From Myxococcales bacterium (GTDB taxonomy: Bacteria > Myxococcota_A > Polyangia > Haliangiales > Haliangiaceae), in NCBI GenBank assembly GCA_016717005.1, contig JADJUF010000008.1:6001-70000 (forward strand): a stretch of 64,000 nt of DNA, in the 5' to 3' direction. The first letter of the stretch is position 1. Every line of letters begins with the position of its first letter. A model generated the notes under the pieces. It did no database searches. It saw only the letters and a program-made list of their open reading frames with translations, and was not told the origin of the DNA. The translations under genes were made by a program, and so were the position numbers. Below, one piece after another: positions 50,637 to 64,000 of this stretch.

Positions 50637-51902
50637 TCACTTGGCGGGCGGCCCGCTCGACGGCCGCCGGTGGCCGGCGAGGCGGCGCAGCTTGCGCGCG
50701 AGCTGCTCGGCGCGGACCGGCCGCGGCAGCGCGTCCCGGCAGCCGACCCGGACCCGCGCGGCGACGCCGTCGAAGTCGCCGGCCGGCACGTCGGTGACGA
50801 CCGGCACCCCCGCGGCCACCAGCTCGGCCAGGCGCGCCAGGGTCGCCCCCGGCGCGAACACCGCCACCGGCGTCCCGGGCGCGCCCGGGGCCAGCGTCCG
50901 GACGCCGGCGACCGCCAGCTCCAGGCGCAGCTCCTCGTCGAGCGGGCCGTCGACCGCGATCGCGATCGTGGCCGGATCGTCGGCGCCGTCGTCGAGCGCC
51001 GCCGGCCGCGGCAGCACCCGGTCCGAGCGCTCGCGCAGGCGCAGCGCGCCGCTCGGGCCGTCGGCGGGCGTCAGCGCCGCGACCAGGGCCGCGGCGACCG
51101 CGGCGGCGGTCGGGCGCAGCGGCGGGCTCTTGCCCAGCATCGCCAGGACCAGCTCGTCGATGGCCGGCTCGATCGGCGGCTCGAGCTCGAGCTCGCGCAG
51201 CGCCAGCGGCGGCGCGTAGGCGTGCCGGGTCAGGAGCTCGGCCACCTGGCCCAGGAACGGCGGTCGCCCCGCCAGCATCTCGTAGAGCGTGCAGCCCAGC
51301 GAGTACACGTCCGAGGCCGGGCCCACCGCCTTGCCGCGGGCCTGCTCGGGCGACATGTAGGCCGGCGTGCCGCCGAGGATGCCCTCGTCGGTCATGCGCC
51401 CGATCGAGCTGGTCGGATCGGCGATGAACGCCAGGCCGAAATCGACGACGCGCACGTCGGGCCCGTCGGCGGTGCGGTCGACGAACGTGTTCTCGGGCTT
51501 GATGTCGCGGTGGACCAGGTTGATGCGGTGGGCGGCCTCGAGCACGCGCGCGATCGCCAGCGCGATCTGCAGCGCCTCGGCGCGCGGCAGCGGCGCGGCG
51601 TCCAGGCACGCGCGCAGGGTCTGACCCGCGACCAGCTCCATCACCAGGAACAGGCCGCCCGGCGCCTCGCCGAAGTCGAGCACGCGCACCGCGTTCTCGT
51701 GGGTGAGCGTGGCCGCGACCCGGGCCTCGCGCACGAACCGCGCCCGGGCGTCGCCGCGCTCGGCCAGGTTCGCGTGAAGGATCTTCACGGCCACCGGCCG
51801 GTCCAGCTCGAGCTGGATCGCGCGCCAGACCACGCCCATGGCGCCCTGACCGATCGGGACATCGAGCCGATACTTGTCGGCGAGGAGATCTCCGGTCTGC
51901 AA
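50637..51902 (-). CDS. Ser/Thr protein kinase with receiver-like tail, second copy (421 aa)
   Basis: The start is a TTG at 51902 (MQTGDLLADKYRLDV); no ATG or GTG precedes the conserved domain in frame. Kinase motifs are GQGAMGVVWRAIQ, VAVKILHANL, LVHRDIKPENTFV, VVDFGLAFIADPT and GGTPAYMSPEQARG. A Pro/Ala-rich linker leads to a C-terminal ~110-residue domain (AIAVDGPLDEELRLELAVAG, GVPVVTDVPAGDFDGV, ALPRPVRAEQLARKL) matching the tail of the first kinase, again with RP where receivers have KP. It is 48 bp from the cyclase start. purB is divergent, with a 123-bp spacer holding both promoters. Confidence 0.94.
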   Translation of the reverse strand: MQTGDLLADKYRLDVPIGQGAMGVVWRAIQLELDRPVAVKILHANLAERGDARARFVREARVAATLTHENAVRVLDFGEAPGGLFLVMELVAGQTLRACLDAAPLPRAEALQIALAIARVLEAAHRINLVHRDIKPENTFVDRTADGPDVRVVDFGLAFIADPTSSIGRMTDEGILGGTPAYMSPEQARGKAVGPASDVYSLGCTLYEMLAGRPPFLGQVAELLTRHAYAPPLALRELELEPPIEPAIDELVLAMLGKSPPLRPTAAAVAAALVAALTPADGPSGALRLRERSDRVLPRPAALDDGADDPATIAIAVDGPLDEELRLELAVAGVRTLAPGAPGTPVAVFAPGATLARLAELVAAGVPVVTDVPAGDFDGVAARVRVGCRDALPRPVRAEQLARKLRRLAGHRRPSSGPPAK

Positions 51903-52025
51903 ACCGCCCCGTGTATATCACCGCCGGCCGGGGGACAGACCGGTCGCGGCGGCGTACCGGCCCTTGCGCCCGGCGACCGCGCTTGGTACGGAAGCGCCGC
52001 GGCCGTCCGCGCCGCACCCCGCGCG

Positions 52026-53360
<1,335 letters not shown>

Positions 53361-53374
53361 CGCCCGGAGCCGCC

Positions 53375-58173
<4,799 letters not shown>

Positions 58174-58196
58174 TCTCAGCGGGCGCGTCGCCGCCG

Positions 58197-58345
58197 GCCG
58201 TGGCCGACGAGCGCGCCGGCCGCCAGCGTCCGCGCCGGTCAGCCGTGGCCGACGAACGCCGGCCGCCAGCGTGCGCCGGTCAGCCGTGGCCGACGAACGC
58301 CGGCCGCCAGCGTCGCCGGTCAGCCGTGGCCGACGAACGCCGGCC
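58197..58345. repeat. Four ~40-bp tandem copies of the 3' end of the adjacent minus-strand gene
   Basis: The segment TCAGCCGTGGCCGACGAACG plus CCGGCC recurs at about 58197 (imperfect), 58239, 58280 and 58320. The last copy is the real C-terminus and stop (…PAFVGHG stop) of the minus-strand gene 58320-58751. The other copies lie beyond the stop, toward purL. Each upstream copy keeps the same codons and stop. So the gene end was tandemly duplicated into the intergenic space. Confidence 0.88.
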
Positions 58346-58751
58346 AGGTCCAGAGCGCGCCGCTCGCCAGCACCAGCGCGCGCGCGGTCGGGCGACGCCA
58401 CCGCGCTGACACGCCCAGCAGGTCGACGACCTCACAGCCGCCGCGGGCCAGCCGGATCATGCCCGGCACCGCGCCGACGCACGCGATCGCCACGGCGATC
58501 TGCGCCGCGACGCTGGGCGGGCGCGCCAGGATCGCCAGCGGCCACACCGCCGCGACCAGGAACACCTCGGCCAGGACGATCACCGCGACGCCCCAGCGAA
58601 AGCCCGCCAGCGCCGCGATCGCGCCGACCGCGAGCACCGCCGCCAGCTCCGGGCTGTGGGCGTGGGCTGGAAGGGGCAGGGCGGCGAAGGCCGCCGCCAG
58701 GCCAGAGCCAGCCACCCAGCGATCACTCCGATCTGCGGTTAGCGTAGCCAT
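58320..58751 (-). CDS. Small integral membrane protein (143 aa)
   Basis: ATG 58751 (MATLTADRSDRW) is preferred over a longer start in an AT-rich upstream region. Four or five hydrophobic helices are visible (VAGSGLAAAFAALPLPAHAH, LAAVLAVGAIAALAGFRWGV, AVIVLAEVFLVAAVWPLAIL, VAAQIAVAIACVGAVPGMIR), with a His-containing cleavage-like segment ALPLPAHAH near residue 30 and a C-terminal PAFVGHG. No family is recognised. It is divergent from the next small membrane protein, across an operator-like island. Confidence 0.72.
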   Translation of the reverse strand: MATLTADRSDRWVAGSGLAAAFAALPLPAHAHSPELAAVLAVGAIAALAGFRWGVAVIVLAEVFLVAAVWPLAILARPPSVAAQIAVAIACVGAVPGMIRLARGGCEVVDLLGVSARWRRPTARALVLASGALWTWPAFVGHG

Positions 58752-58773
58752 ACCACAACTGTAATCGCACAAA

Positions 58774-58815
58774 GACAATTGTCCGCATAAATGTAACCTC
58801 GTGATGACAATTGTC
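58774..58815. promoter_or_regulatory. Paired GACAATTGTC operator-like palindromes in an AT-rich divergent region
   Basis: Identical 10-bp palindromes occur at 58774-58783 and 58806-58815, 32 bp (about three helical turns) centre to centre. The second extends to TGACAATTGTCA and lies within a larger CTCGTGA...TCACGAG inverted repeat. The surrounding 58755-58845 stretch is unusually AT-rich for this genome. It separates two divergent membrane-protein genes. A dimeric repressor (MarR/TetR-like) site is plausible, but no regulator gene is adjacent. Confidence 0.6.
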
Positions 58816-58928
58816 ACGAGATCTGGAATTTTCTCCATGATCCTGGCGTGTTACGCGCTCGGCGCGGGACGCACCGCGTGACCGACACCTACCTCGCCGC
58901 CCCGGTCGGTTCGTGGCACCCTGTCGCC

Positions 58929-59309
58929 ATGACGTGGATCTTGATCAAGCTCGCGATCCGCCTGGTGGCGTTCACGCTGGTGTTCTGGTTCGCGACCCGC
59001 AAGAACGCGAAGATCAAGATCGAGCCGCGGTGGGCGCTGCCCCTCGTCGCGGGCATGTTCGCGGTCTTCAATGTGGGGCTGTACTGGATGCTCCGCCCGG
59101 TGCTCAACCTCGCCACGTTCAACGTGGCGTGGTTCGCGATGCCGCTCGTGATCAACCTGCTGTTCCTGATCGCGACCCTGCGCGTGTTCCAGAACAAGAA
59201 GTGGCTGCAGATCGACGGCGTGCGCGCGACGCTGTGGCTCGCGGTCGTGCTCACGCTCGCGCACGGCGTGCTCTACGTCGCGCTCGACTACCTGCCCACC
59301 AAGGTCTGA
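58929..59309 (+). CDS. Four-helix membrane protein, phage-holin/YvlD-like fold (126 aa)
   Basis: ATG 58929 (MTWILIKLAIRLVAFTLVFW) begins a compact protein of four membrane helices. The patterns FNVGLYWMLRPVLNLATFNV and FAMPLVINLLFLIATLRVFQ are reminiscent of the YvlD/Phage_holin_4_2 group (loop N..LRPxL). This is a weak match from memory, so the family is tentative. The C-terminus ALDYLPTKV is the source of the tandem copies that follow downstream. It is divergent from the other small membrane protein. Confidence 0.75.
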   Translation: MTWILIKLAIRLVAFTLVFWFATRKNAKIKIEPRWALPLVAGMFAVFNVGLYWMLRPVLNLATFNVAWFAMPLVINLLFLIATLRVFQNKKWLQIDGVRATLWLAVVLTLAHGVLYVALDYLPTKV

Positions 59310-59640
59310 TCGGGCCACCGCCGGTCGGCGCCCGCGCGGATCACGACGTCGGCGCCGTCGCGCTCGACGACCTGCCCACCAAGGTCTGAGCGTCGGGACA
59401 CCGCCGGCGCCCGCGCTGAGCCCGACGTCGGCGCCGTCGCGCTCGACGACCTGTCGACCGGCCTGAGCGTCGGGACGCCGCCGGCGCCCACGTCGGCGCC
59501 GTCGCGCTCGACGATCTGCCGACCGAGGTCTGAGCGTCGGGCCGCGCCCGGGCGCCCGCGCTGATCACGACGTCGGCGCCGTCGCGCTCGACGATCTGCC
59601 CACCAAGGTCTGAGCGTCGGGACACCCCGGGCCCCCGCGG
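59275..59640. repeat. Five tandem ~80-bp copies of the gene 3' end in the convergent gap
   Basis: The segment CGCTCGAC(G/T)A(C/T)CTGCC(C/G)ACC(A/G)A(A)GGTCTGA with flanks starts at 59281 (the real gene end), 59361, 59440, 59505 and 59585. Spacing is about 80, 79, 65 and 80 bp. The copies encode ...ALDDLPTKV and a stop. The repeat runs up to the convergent sigma-factor gene (59642), whose 3' end also resembles the repeat boundary GATCACG(G/A)CG. The whole 332-bp interval 59310-59641 is this repeat; nothing else is seen. Confidence 0.92.
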
Positions 59641-59641
59641 A

Positions 59642-60334
59642 TCACGGCGCCGGTGTGTCCTCGGCCAGGAGCGCGCGCAGCTGATCGACCGCGCGCGCGT
59701 GCAGCCGGCTGGCCCAGGACTTCGACATGCCCATCGCGGCGCCGGCGTCGAGCAGGGTCAGGCCGTCGACGTAGTGCGCCGTGAGCAGCGCGCGCTCGCG
59801 CTCGGGCAGCTTGGCCAGGGCCGCGTGCAGCGCCTCGGCCTGGCGCCGACGGCCCAGGGCGTCATCGAGGGCGGGCGTGTCCTGGGCGAAGGTGTCCTCG
59901 GGCACGACGTCGATCGAGACCATGCACATCGTCCGGATCGCGCCGAGGGCGGGCTGGACCTCGCGCAGCCGGTCGGCGGTGGTCGGGGTCGCGGCGGTGG
60001 CGCGCGCGGCGGCGGCGCGGCCGCCCGAGGCCTCGAGGTACTCGGCGGTCGCCGTGAGCGCGGTCAGCCGGGCCCACACCCGCCGGGGCAGGTTGGTGTT
60101 GCGGCGGACGCCGTCGAGGATCGCGCCCTGGACCCGGTACCACGCGAACGTGCGGAAGCTGGCGCCGGCGGCGGGGTCGTAGCGGTCGACCGCCTCGGCC
60201 AGGCCCAGGTTGCCCAGCGCGACCAGATCGTCGAAGTCGACGTGCTCGCGCACGCGCGCGGCGATGATCTTGGCCGCACGTCGGGGTAGATCGAGGTGCT
60301 GGGCGGCCAGGGCCGCGCGCTGCGCGTCGTCCAC
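59642..60334 (-). CDS. RNA polymerase sigma factor, FliA/sigma-70 family (230 aa)
   Basis: GTG 60334 (VDDAQRAALAAQHLDLPRRA) gives a sigma factor with region 2 at residues about 30-80 (DFDDLVALGNLGLAEAVDRY, DPAAGASFRTFAWYRVQGAI) and region 4 at about 165-215 (LPERERALLTAHYVDGLTLL, AAMGMSKSWASRLHARAVDQ). The RVQGAILDGVRR stretch and the lack of a long region 1 are typical of the FliA/SigB-like group 3 sigmas. The segment between (about 95-150) is Ala/Thr-rich and replaces region 3. No flagellar or anti-sigma gene is adjacent. The cognate promoters cannot be told from sequence. Confidence 0.9.
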   Translation of the reverse strand: MDDAQRAALAAQHLDLPRRAAKIIAARVREHVDFDDLVALGNLGLAEAVDRYDPAAGASFRTFAWYRVQGAILDGVRRNTNLPRRVWARLTALTATAEYLEASGGRAAAARATAATPTTADRLREVQPALGAIRTMCMVSIDVVPEDTFAQDTPALDDALGRRRQAEALHAALAKLPERERALLTAHYVDGLTLLDAGAAMGMSKSWASRLHARAVDQLRALLAEDTPAP

Positions 60335-60375
60335 GGCTCGACTGTACCGCGGAGCCGATCCACTATGCTCGCCCC

Positions 60376-61893
60376 GTGGCCACGTTCACCGTGCTCGACC
60401 TCGCCGACGCCGCCGCCATCGCGCGCGCCGCGGACCTCGGGCCGGTGACGGCGCTGGCGCCGATCGACGCCGGCACGATCAACTCGAACTTCGCGCTGAC
60501 CTGCGCCGACCGTCGGTGGATGGTCCGGGTCAACGAGGGCAAGCACCCCGACGACGTCTCCTGGGAGGGCGACCTGGTCGCGGCGCTGGCCGCCGCCGGG
60601 CTGCCGACCCCGGTGCCGCGAGCGATCGCCGGCCGGCGGTGGCTGGCGCACCGCGGCCTGGTGATCAGCGTCTTCCCGTGGGTCGATGGCACCATCCGCG
60701 ACGCCGCCGCGGTCTCGCTCGCCGACGCCGCGCGGCTCGGCGACGCGCTCGGGTTGCTGCACCAGGGCGCCGCGGCGCGCTGGCCAGCCCACGGCCGGGC
60801 CGGCTTCTACCAGTGGGCCGACGTCGTCGGCCGGCTCGACGCGATCCGCGCCGCCGCCCGACCGGAGCTGGCCGCGCCGCTCGTCGAGCTGACCGCGGCC
60901 AGCGCCGAGCTGGCCGCGCGCGTCGCCGACCGCGCCGCCGCGCGCCACGGCATCATCCACAACGACCTGTTCCGGGACAACGTGCTGTGGCAGGGCGACG
61001 CGATCAGCGCCGTGCTCGACTTCGAGCAGGCGGCCACCGGCGCGCTGGTCTACGACGTCGCGGTCGCGATCAACGACTGGTGCTGGCACGACGGCGTCCG
61101 CGCGGAGCACGCGCGTGCCCTGATCGAGGCGCACCAGCGCCGCGTCCCGTGGACCGCCGCCGATCGCGCCGCGCTGGGGCTGGAGCTGGTGGCCGCGGCG
61201 ACCCGGTTCACGATCACGCGGCTGACCGACGTCTACCTTCGCCAGGTTGACAAGCCCGACAAAGACTATCGTGCCTTTCTGGCACGCCTACGATTCTGGA
61301 GATCCCTGCAGGGACGGAGACTTGGACGCGCCTGGCGATGTCGTGACGCGGCCCGGAGCTTGCTAGTGTCCAGCTCGATGTCGCTCCACTCGCGCGCCGC
61401 GCTCGTCGCCCTCGCTCTCGCCGCCGTCGCCACCGGGTGCGCCCGCCGGTCGTCGACCATCCCCGGCACCCGCATCAACGACGATCGGATCAACCGGGAG
61501 ATCCTCGCGACGATCGAGCAGTACCGGGTCGCGGTCGAGAAGGGCGACGCGGAGGCGCTGTTCCTGATGGCCTCCGAGAACTACAACGAGGACAGCGGCA
61601 CCGCGGGCGGCGAGGACGACTACGGCTACGACGGGCTCAAGGAGGTGCTGGTCGGGCGCTTCCGCATGGCCAGCGACATCCGGTTCGCGATGAAGTACGT
61701 GAGCATCCACCGCGGGTGCCCGGCGGCCGACGAGCTGCCGGTCGGGTGCGTCGCCAAGGTCGAGGCGCTGATCGACGCCAGCTTCACGATCGTCGACGCC
61801 CGCGGCCACGACCGCCGGACCGACAAGCGCGACCAGAACGAGCTCGTGCTCGAGTGGTCGGGCGACCGCTGGAAGTTCGTCGCGGGGCTGTGA
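60376..61893 (+). CDS. Homoserine kinase type II-like protein running in frame into a lipoprotein (505-aa frame)
   Basis: GTG 60376 gives an APH-fold kinase (residues ~1-320) with the ATP region RWMVRVNEGKHPDD, the catalytic HxDxxxxN box IIHNDLFRDNVLW, the DFE metal box AVLDFEQAATGALVYDVAVA and INDWCWHDGV. This last segment matches homoserine kinase (ThrB2) especially well. The frame then continues without a stop through ~20 residues of ordinary-looking linker into MSLHSRAALVALALAAVATG, a clear lipoprotein signal. A lipoprotein signal in mid-chain is not functional as such. So either the kinase stop was lost by an indel or the downstream start at 61378 is used separately. Confidence 0.8.
   Translation: MATFTVLDLADAAAIARAADLGPVTALAPIDAGTINSNFALTCADRRWMVRVNEGKHPDDVSWEGDLVAALAAAGLPTPVPRAIAGRRWLAHRGLVISVFPWVDGTIRDAAAVSLADAARLGDALGLLHQGAAARWPAHGRAGFYQWADVVGRLDAIRAAARPELAAPLVELTAASAELAARVADRAAARHGIIHNDLFRDNVLWQGDAISAVLDFEQAATGALVYDVAVAINDWCWHDGVRAEHARALIEAHQRRVPWTAADRAALGLELVAAATRFTITRLTDVYLRQVDKPDKDYRAFLARLRFWRSLQGRRLGRAWRCRDAARSLLVSSSMSLHSRAALVALALAAVATGCARRSSTIPGTRINDDRINREILATIEQYRVAVEKGDAEALFLMASENYNEDSGTAGGEDDYGYDGLKEVLVGRFRMASDIRFAMKYVSIHRGCPAADELPVGCVAKVEALIDASFTIVDARGHDRRTDKRDQNELVLEWSGDRWKFVAGL
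61378..61893 (+). CDS. Lipoprotein, internal start within the preceding frame (171 aa)
   Basis: The ATG at 61378 gives MSLHSRAALVALALAAVATG followed by Cys (lipidated at about 21). The mature ~150 residues read NDDRINREILATIEQYRVAV, KGDAEALFLMASENYNED and VEALIDASFTIVDARGHDRR, resembling NTF2-like/SnoaL-type small domains or periplasmic accessory proteins. It shares the frame of the homoserine-kinase-like gene. Independent translation from this start is the interpretation that makes biological sense. It is convergent with the next gene, with a 55-bp gap. Confidence 0.6.
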   Translation: MSLHSRAALVALALAAVATGCARRSSTIPGTRINDDRINREILATIEQYRVAVEKGDAEALFLMASENYNEDSGTAGGEDDYGYDGLKEVLVGRFRMASDIRFAMKYVSIHRGCPAADELPVGCVAKVEALIDASFTIVDARGHDRRTDKRDQNELVLEWSGDRWKFVAGL

Positions 61894-61948
61894 CCGGCGG
61901 CGGCCGCGCCGCGACCGGGACGTGCTCGTGCGCGCGTGTCGACGGCGA

Positions 61949-64000
61949 TCAGCGGGCGGCGGCCGCGCGCGCGCGCCAGTCCGCGGCCAGCGCCGCGTCG
62001 ACCTCGACGCCGGTCGCGGCCAGCCGCGCCGCGGCCCGCTCGAGCGCGGGCCGGTCGTCGGCGCGCCACGCGGCGATCGCGAGGCGGCGGCCGGCGGCGC
62101 GCACGAACCGCGGCGACGGCAGGCCCGCGGCCAGGGCGCCGTCGAGGACGACCGTCGCGATCACCGGGAACCGGCGCTCGATGAGCTGCAGCGCCAGCAG
62201 GTAGCGCGCGAACGCGTCGGTCGGATCGAGCGCGACCGCCATCGCCGCCCACGCCAGGTCGTCGTCGCCGCTGCCGAAGAAGTAGCCGCGCAGGAACGGC
62301 CCCGCGACGCTGGGCGAGCGCAGCGCCTGGTCCATCGCCTCGAACGTGCGCCGACGCTCGTCGTCGAGCGGCAGCGCCAGGGCCTCGTCGACCCGGGCCT
62401 GCGCGCCGACGCGATCGCCGGCGCGGCCGGCTAGCCGCGCCAGCGCCTCGAGCGCGATCGCCCGGATCGGCGCGCCGCGCTCGGGCGACGCCCACCGGAC
62501 GTAGGCGGCCTGGCCCTCGGCCTGATCGCGCTCGTCGCCGGCGACCAGCACCGCCGCCAGCGTGAGGTTGGCGCCGGGCTCGTCGGGCGCGTCCCGGCAC
62601 AGCCCGCGCAAGAGCGCGATCGCGCCGCGGCGATCGCCGCGCTGCAGCCGGCGGCCGGCCTCGGCCTCGCGCCGGGCCCGGGCGTGCGGGCACGGCCGCT
62701 CGAACACGCCGCCCTGGCGGAACCGCTCGCGCGCGGCCTCGAGGTCGGCGGCGGGCACGGTGATCGTCGCGAGCATCGCGCGCCACTCGGCCACCAGCGC
62801 GGCCCGCGGCTTGCCGAACGCGCCCGCGAAGTCGCCGCCCGACGCGTAGACCGCGCGCACCGGCGCGGCGCCGTAGGTGTCGAGCAGGAAGCGCATGAAC
62901 GAGCCGGCCGCGGTGTAGCCGCGCGCCGACGACAGCGTCAGGAACCGGACCGAGAACACCTCCGACGGATCGGGCGCGAAGCCCAGCTGCTCCATCGCCC
63001 GCATCGCCTGGTGCGGGGTCATCGATCGGCTCGAGCCCGGCCAGTCGAGCGCCACCGCGAGGCCCTCGATCAGCCCGGGGTTGACCAGCACCGGCAGCCC
63101 GAGCACGCGCCGGGCGGCGACGTGGAACCACGGGTCGCCGAAGCGCCCGGCGACGACGTGCGCGATCTCGTGGCGCAGCGACGGGTGCGGGAAGTCCTCG
63201 TGGGTGACGTAGATCTGCCGGAGCCACGGCTTGGCCATCTCGACGTGGCGCGCGCCCATCAGCGCGGCCTTGCGCTCGGCGGTCGCGAAGTAGAACGCGT
63301 GGATCGTGCCGACCTCCGCCGGCGTGACGCCGATCGCCGCGCACACCTGCGCCAGGCGGAACTCGTGGTCCGCGGCGATCAGCGCCAGGTCGGCGCGGAT
63401 CGCCGGGGTGTCGTCGTAGCGGATCACGAAGTGCGCGGTGCGGTACTCCCCGCCGAGCTCGGCGGCGATGTCGCCGGCGTCGATCGCGTAGCCGAGCGAG
63501 CCGGCCGACGCCCGCAGCCCCAGCGCGACGAGCGCGGCGACGACCGCGCCCGTGGCCGGCCGCCACGCCAGCCCGCGGCCGCGCCAGCGCAGCGCCACCG
63601 TCGCGCGATCGTACCGGGCCGCGACCGCGGCCAGCGCGGCCAGCACGGTCGCGAGCTGCTCGAGCCGGGCCCAGCCCAGCGCGGCGCGCAGCTGGATGTC
63701 CTCGTCGTAGAGGTTGCCGGGGAAGAACCCGACCAGCGGGCTGTAGCTCCAGACCGGGGGCGCCGAGCGGAACCGCTGCACGCCCAGCGCGATCAGCGCG
63801 AGGAGCACCAGGTACGGCGCGAGCGCGCCCAGCCATCGGCGCGGGCCGACGATCAGCGCGATCGCGGCGCCGCTGCCCGCCGCGAGCACCGTCGACGCCA
63901 GCGCCAGCGCGCCGAAGGCGCGGACGCCGAACCCCGGATCGCACGTGCGCGTCCAGAGCCCGCGCACCACGACCATCAACAGCGGCACCAGCACGATCGC
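61949..64000 (-). CDS. Membrane protein with gluzincin peptidase domain and TPR tail; start outside window
   Basis: The frame is open from the right edge, so its N-terminus is not seen; a GTG at 63994 is only a candidate. The visible first ~170 residues are membrane helices (FGALALASTVLAAGSGAAIA, LGALAPYLVLLALIALGVQR). A soluble domain follows with the zinc motif HEIAHVVAGRF (HExxH, about 270 residues in) and the third ligand Glu in LIEGLAVALDW, as in peptidase MA/gluzincin families. The remaining ~200 residues are TPR-like (RGDRRGAIALLRGLCRDAPD, GDRVGAQARVDEALALPLDD). It is probably a membrane-anchored extracytoplasmic peptidase or degenerate relative. Substrate unknown. Confidence 0.82.
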   Translation of the reverse strand, partial: AIVLVPLLMVVVRGLWTRTCDPGFGVRAFGALALASTVLAAGSGAAIALIVGPRRWLGALAPYLVLLALIALGVQRFRSAPPVWSYSPLVGFFPGNLYDEDIQLRAALGWARLEQLATVLAALAAVAARYDRATVALRWRGRGLAWRPATGAVVAALVALGLRASAGSLGYAIDAGDIAAELGGEYRTAHFVIRYDDTPAIRADLALIAADHEFRLAQVCAAIGVTPAEVGTIHAFYFATAERKAALMGARHVEMAKPWLRQIYVTHEDFPHPSLRHEIAHVVAGRFGDPWFHVAARRVLGLPVLVNPGLIEGLAVALDWPGSSRSMTPHQAMRAMEQLGFAPDPSEVFSVRFLTLSSARGYTAAGSFMRFLLDTYGAAPVRAVYASGGDFAGAFGKPRAALVAEWRAMLATITVPAADLEAARERFRQGGVFERPCPHARARREAEAGRRLQRGDRRGAIALLRGLCRDAPDEPGANLTLAAVLVAGDERDQAEGQAAYVRWASPERGAPIRAIALEALARLAGRAGDRVGAQARVDEALALPLDDERRRTFEAMDQALRSPSVAGPFLRGYFFGSGDDDLAWAAMAVALDPTDAFARYLLALQLIERRFPVIATVVLDGALAAGLPSPRFVRAAGRRLAIAAWRADDRPALERAAARLAATGVEVDAALAADWRARAAAAR

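Overview
The window is about 75% GC. Its coding content (a 3.8-kaa tetratricopeptide protein, Hanks-type Ser/Thr kinases, a class III cyclase, MopE-like Asp-rich repeats, lipoproteins with long Ile-Asp-Ala/Pro tails, many GTG starts and 4-bp ATGA/GTGA overlaps) suggests a member of the Myxococcota, most likely the Haliangium/Kofleriaceae side. That assignment is inferred from gene style; no rRNA is present. Two conserved genes (secD, L-threonine aldolase) are each broken by a single-base indel, so the sequence may carry indel errors, as in a long-read or metagenome assembly.

Layout. 1-1.4 kb: 3'-truncated ABC exporter (minus). 1.7-13 kb: giant TPR protein, convergent with and overlapping a secreted HEAT-repeat protein (to 15.5 kb). 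15.5-21.6 kb: queA-tgt-yajC-secD-secF, the classic tRNA-queuosine/Sec-accessory cluster. 21.7-25.2 kb: small envelope and hypothetical genes, including a DR-repeat barrel-like protein and a STAS/zinc-ribbon protein. 25.2-28.5 kb: a 300-bp hexanucleotide array, then gcvP. 28.5-31.4 kb: secreted/lipoprotein genes. 31.4-38 kb: a doubled MCE/Mla-type lipid transport locus with two MCE proteins (plus strand) facing two permeases, two ATPases and a TPR lipoprotein (minus strand). The minus-strand run continues upstream through L-threonine aldolase, a cupin, a small secreted protein, an LPG-synthase-like membrane protein and a PHP phosphatase (to 41.8 kb).

41.9-43.9 kb: two paralogous 252-aa coiled-coil membrane proteins separated by duplicated hairpins and a (GGCTTC)n array. 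44-45.3 kb: small ORF, thymidine kinase, tRNA-Cys. 45.4-51.9 kb: signalling cluster (LysM/FecR envelope protein, Ser/Thr kinase, adenylate cyclase, second Ser/Thr kinase). 52-58.2 kb: purB-purC-purL. 58.2-64 kb: two small membrane proteins with an AT-rich operator-like island between them and tandem duplications of their own 3' ends, a sigma-70 family factor, a homoserine-kinase-like ORF running in frame into a lipoprotein, and a partial gluzincin-peptidase membrane protein.

The most notable points are the paired MCE transporter with coupled lipoproteins, the paralogous coiled-coil family with a C-terminal CPPDxPLC motif, the two kinases sharing receiver-like tails around a cyclase, and the recurring tandem duplication of gene 3' ends in intergenic spaces.
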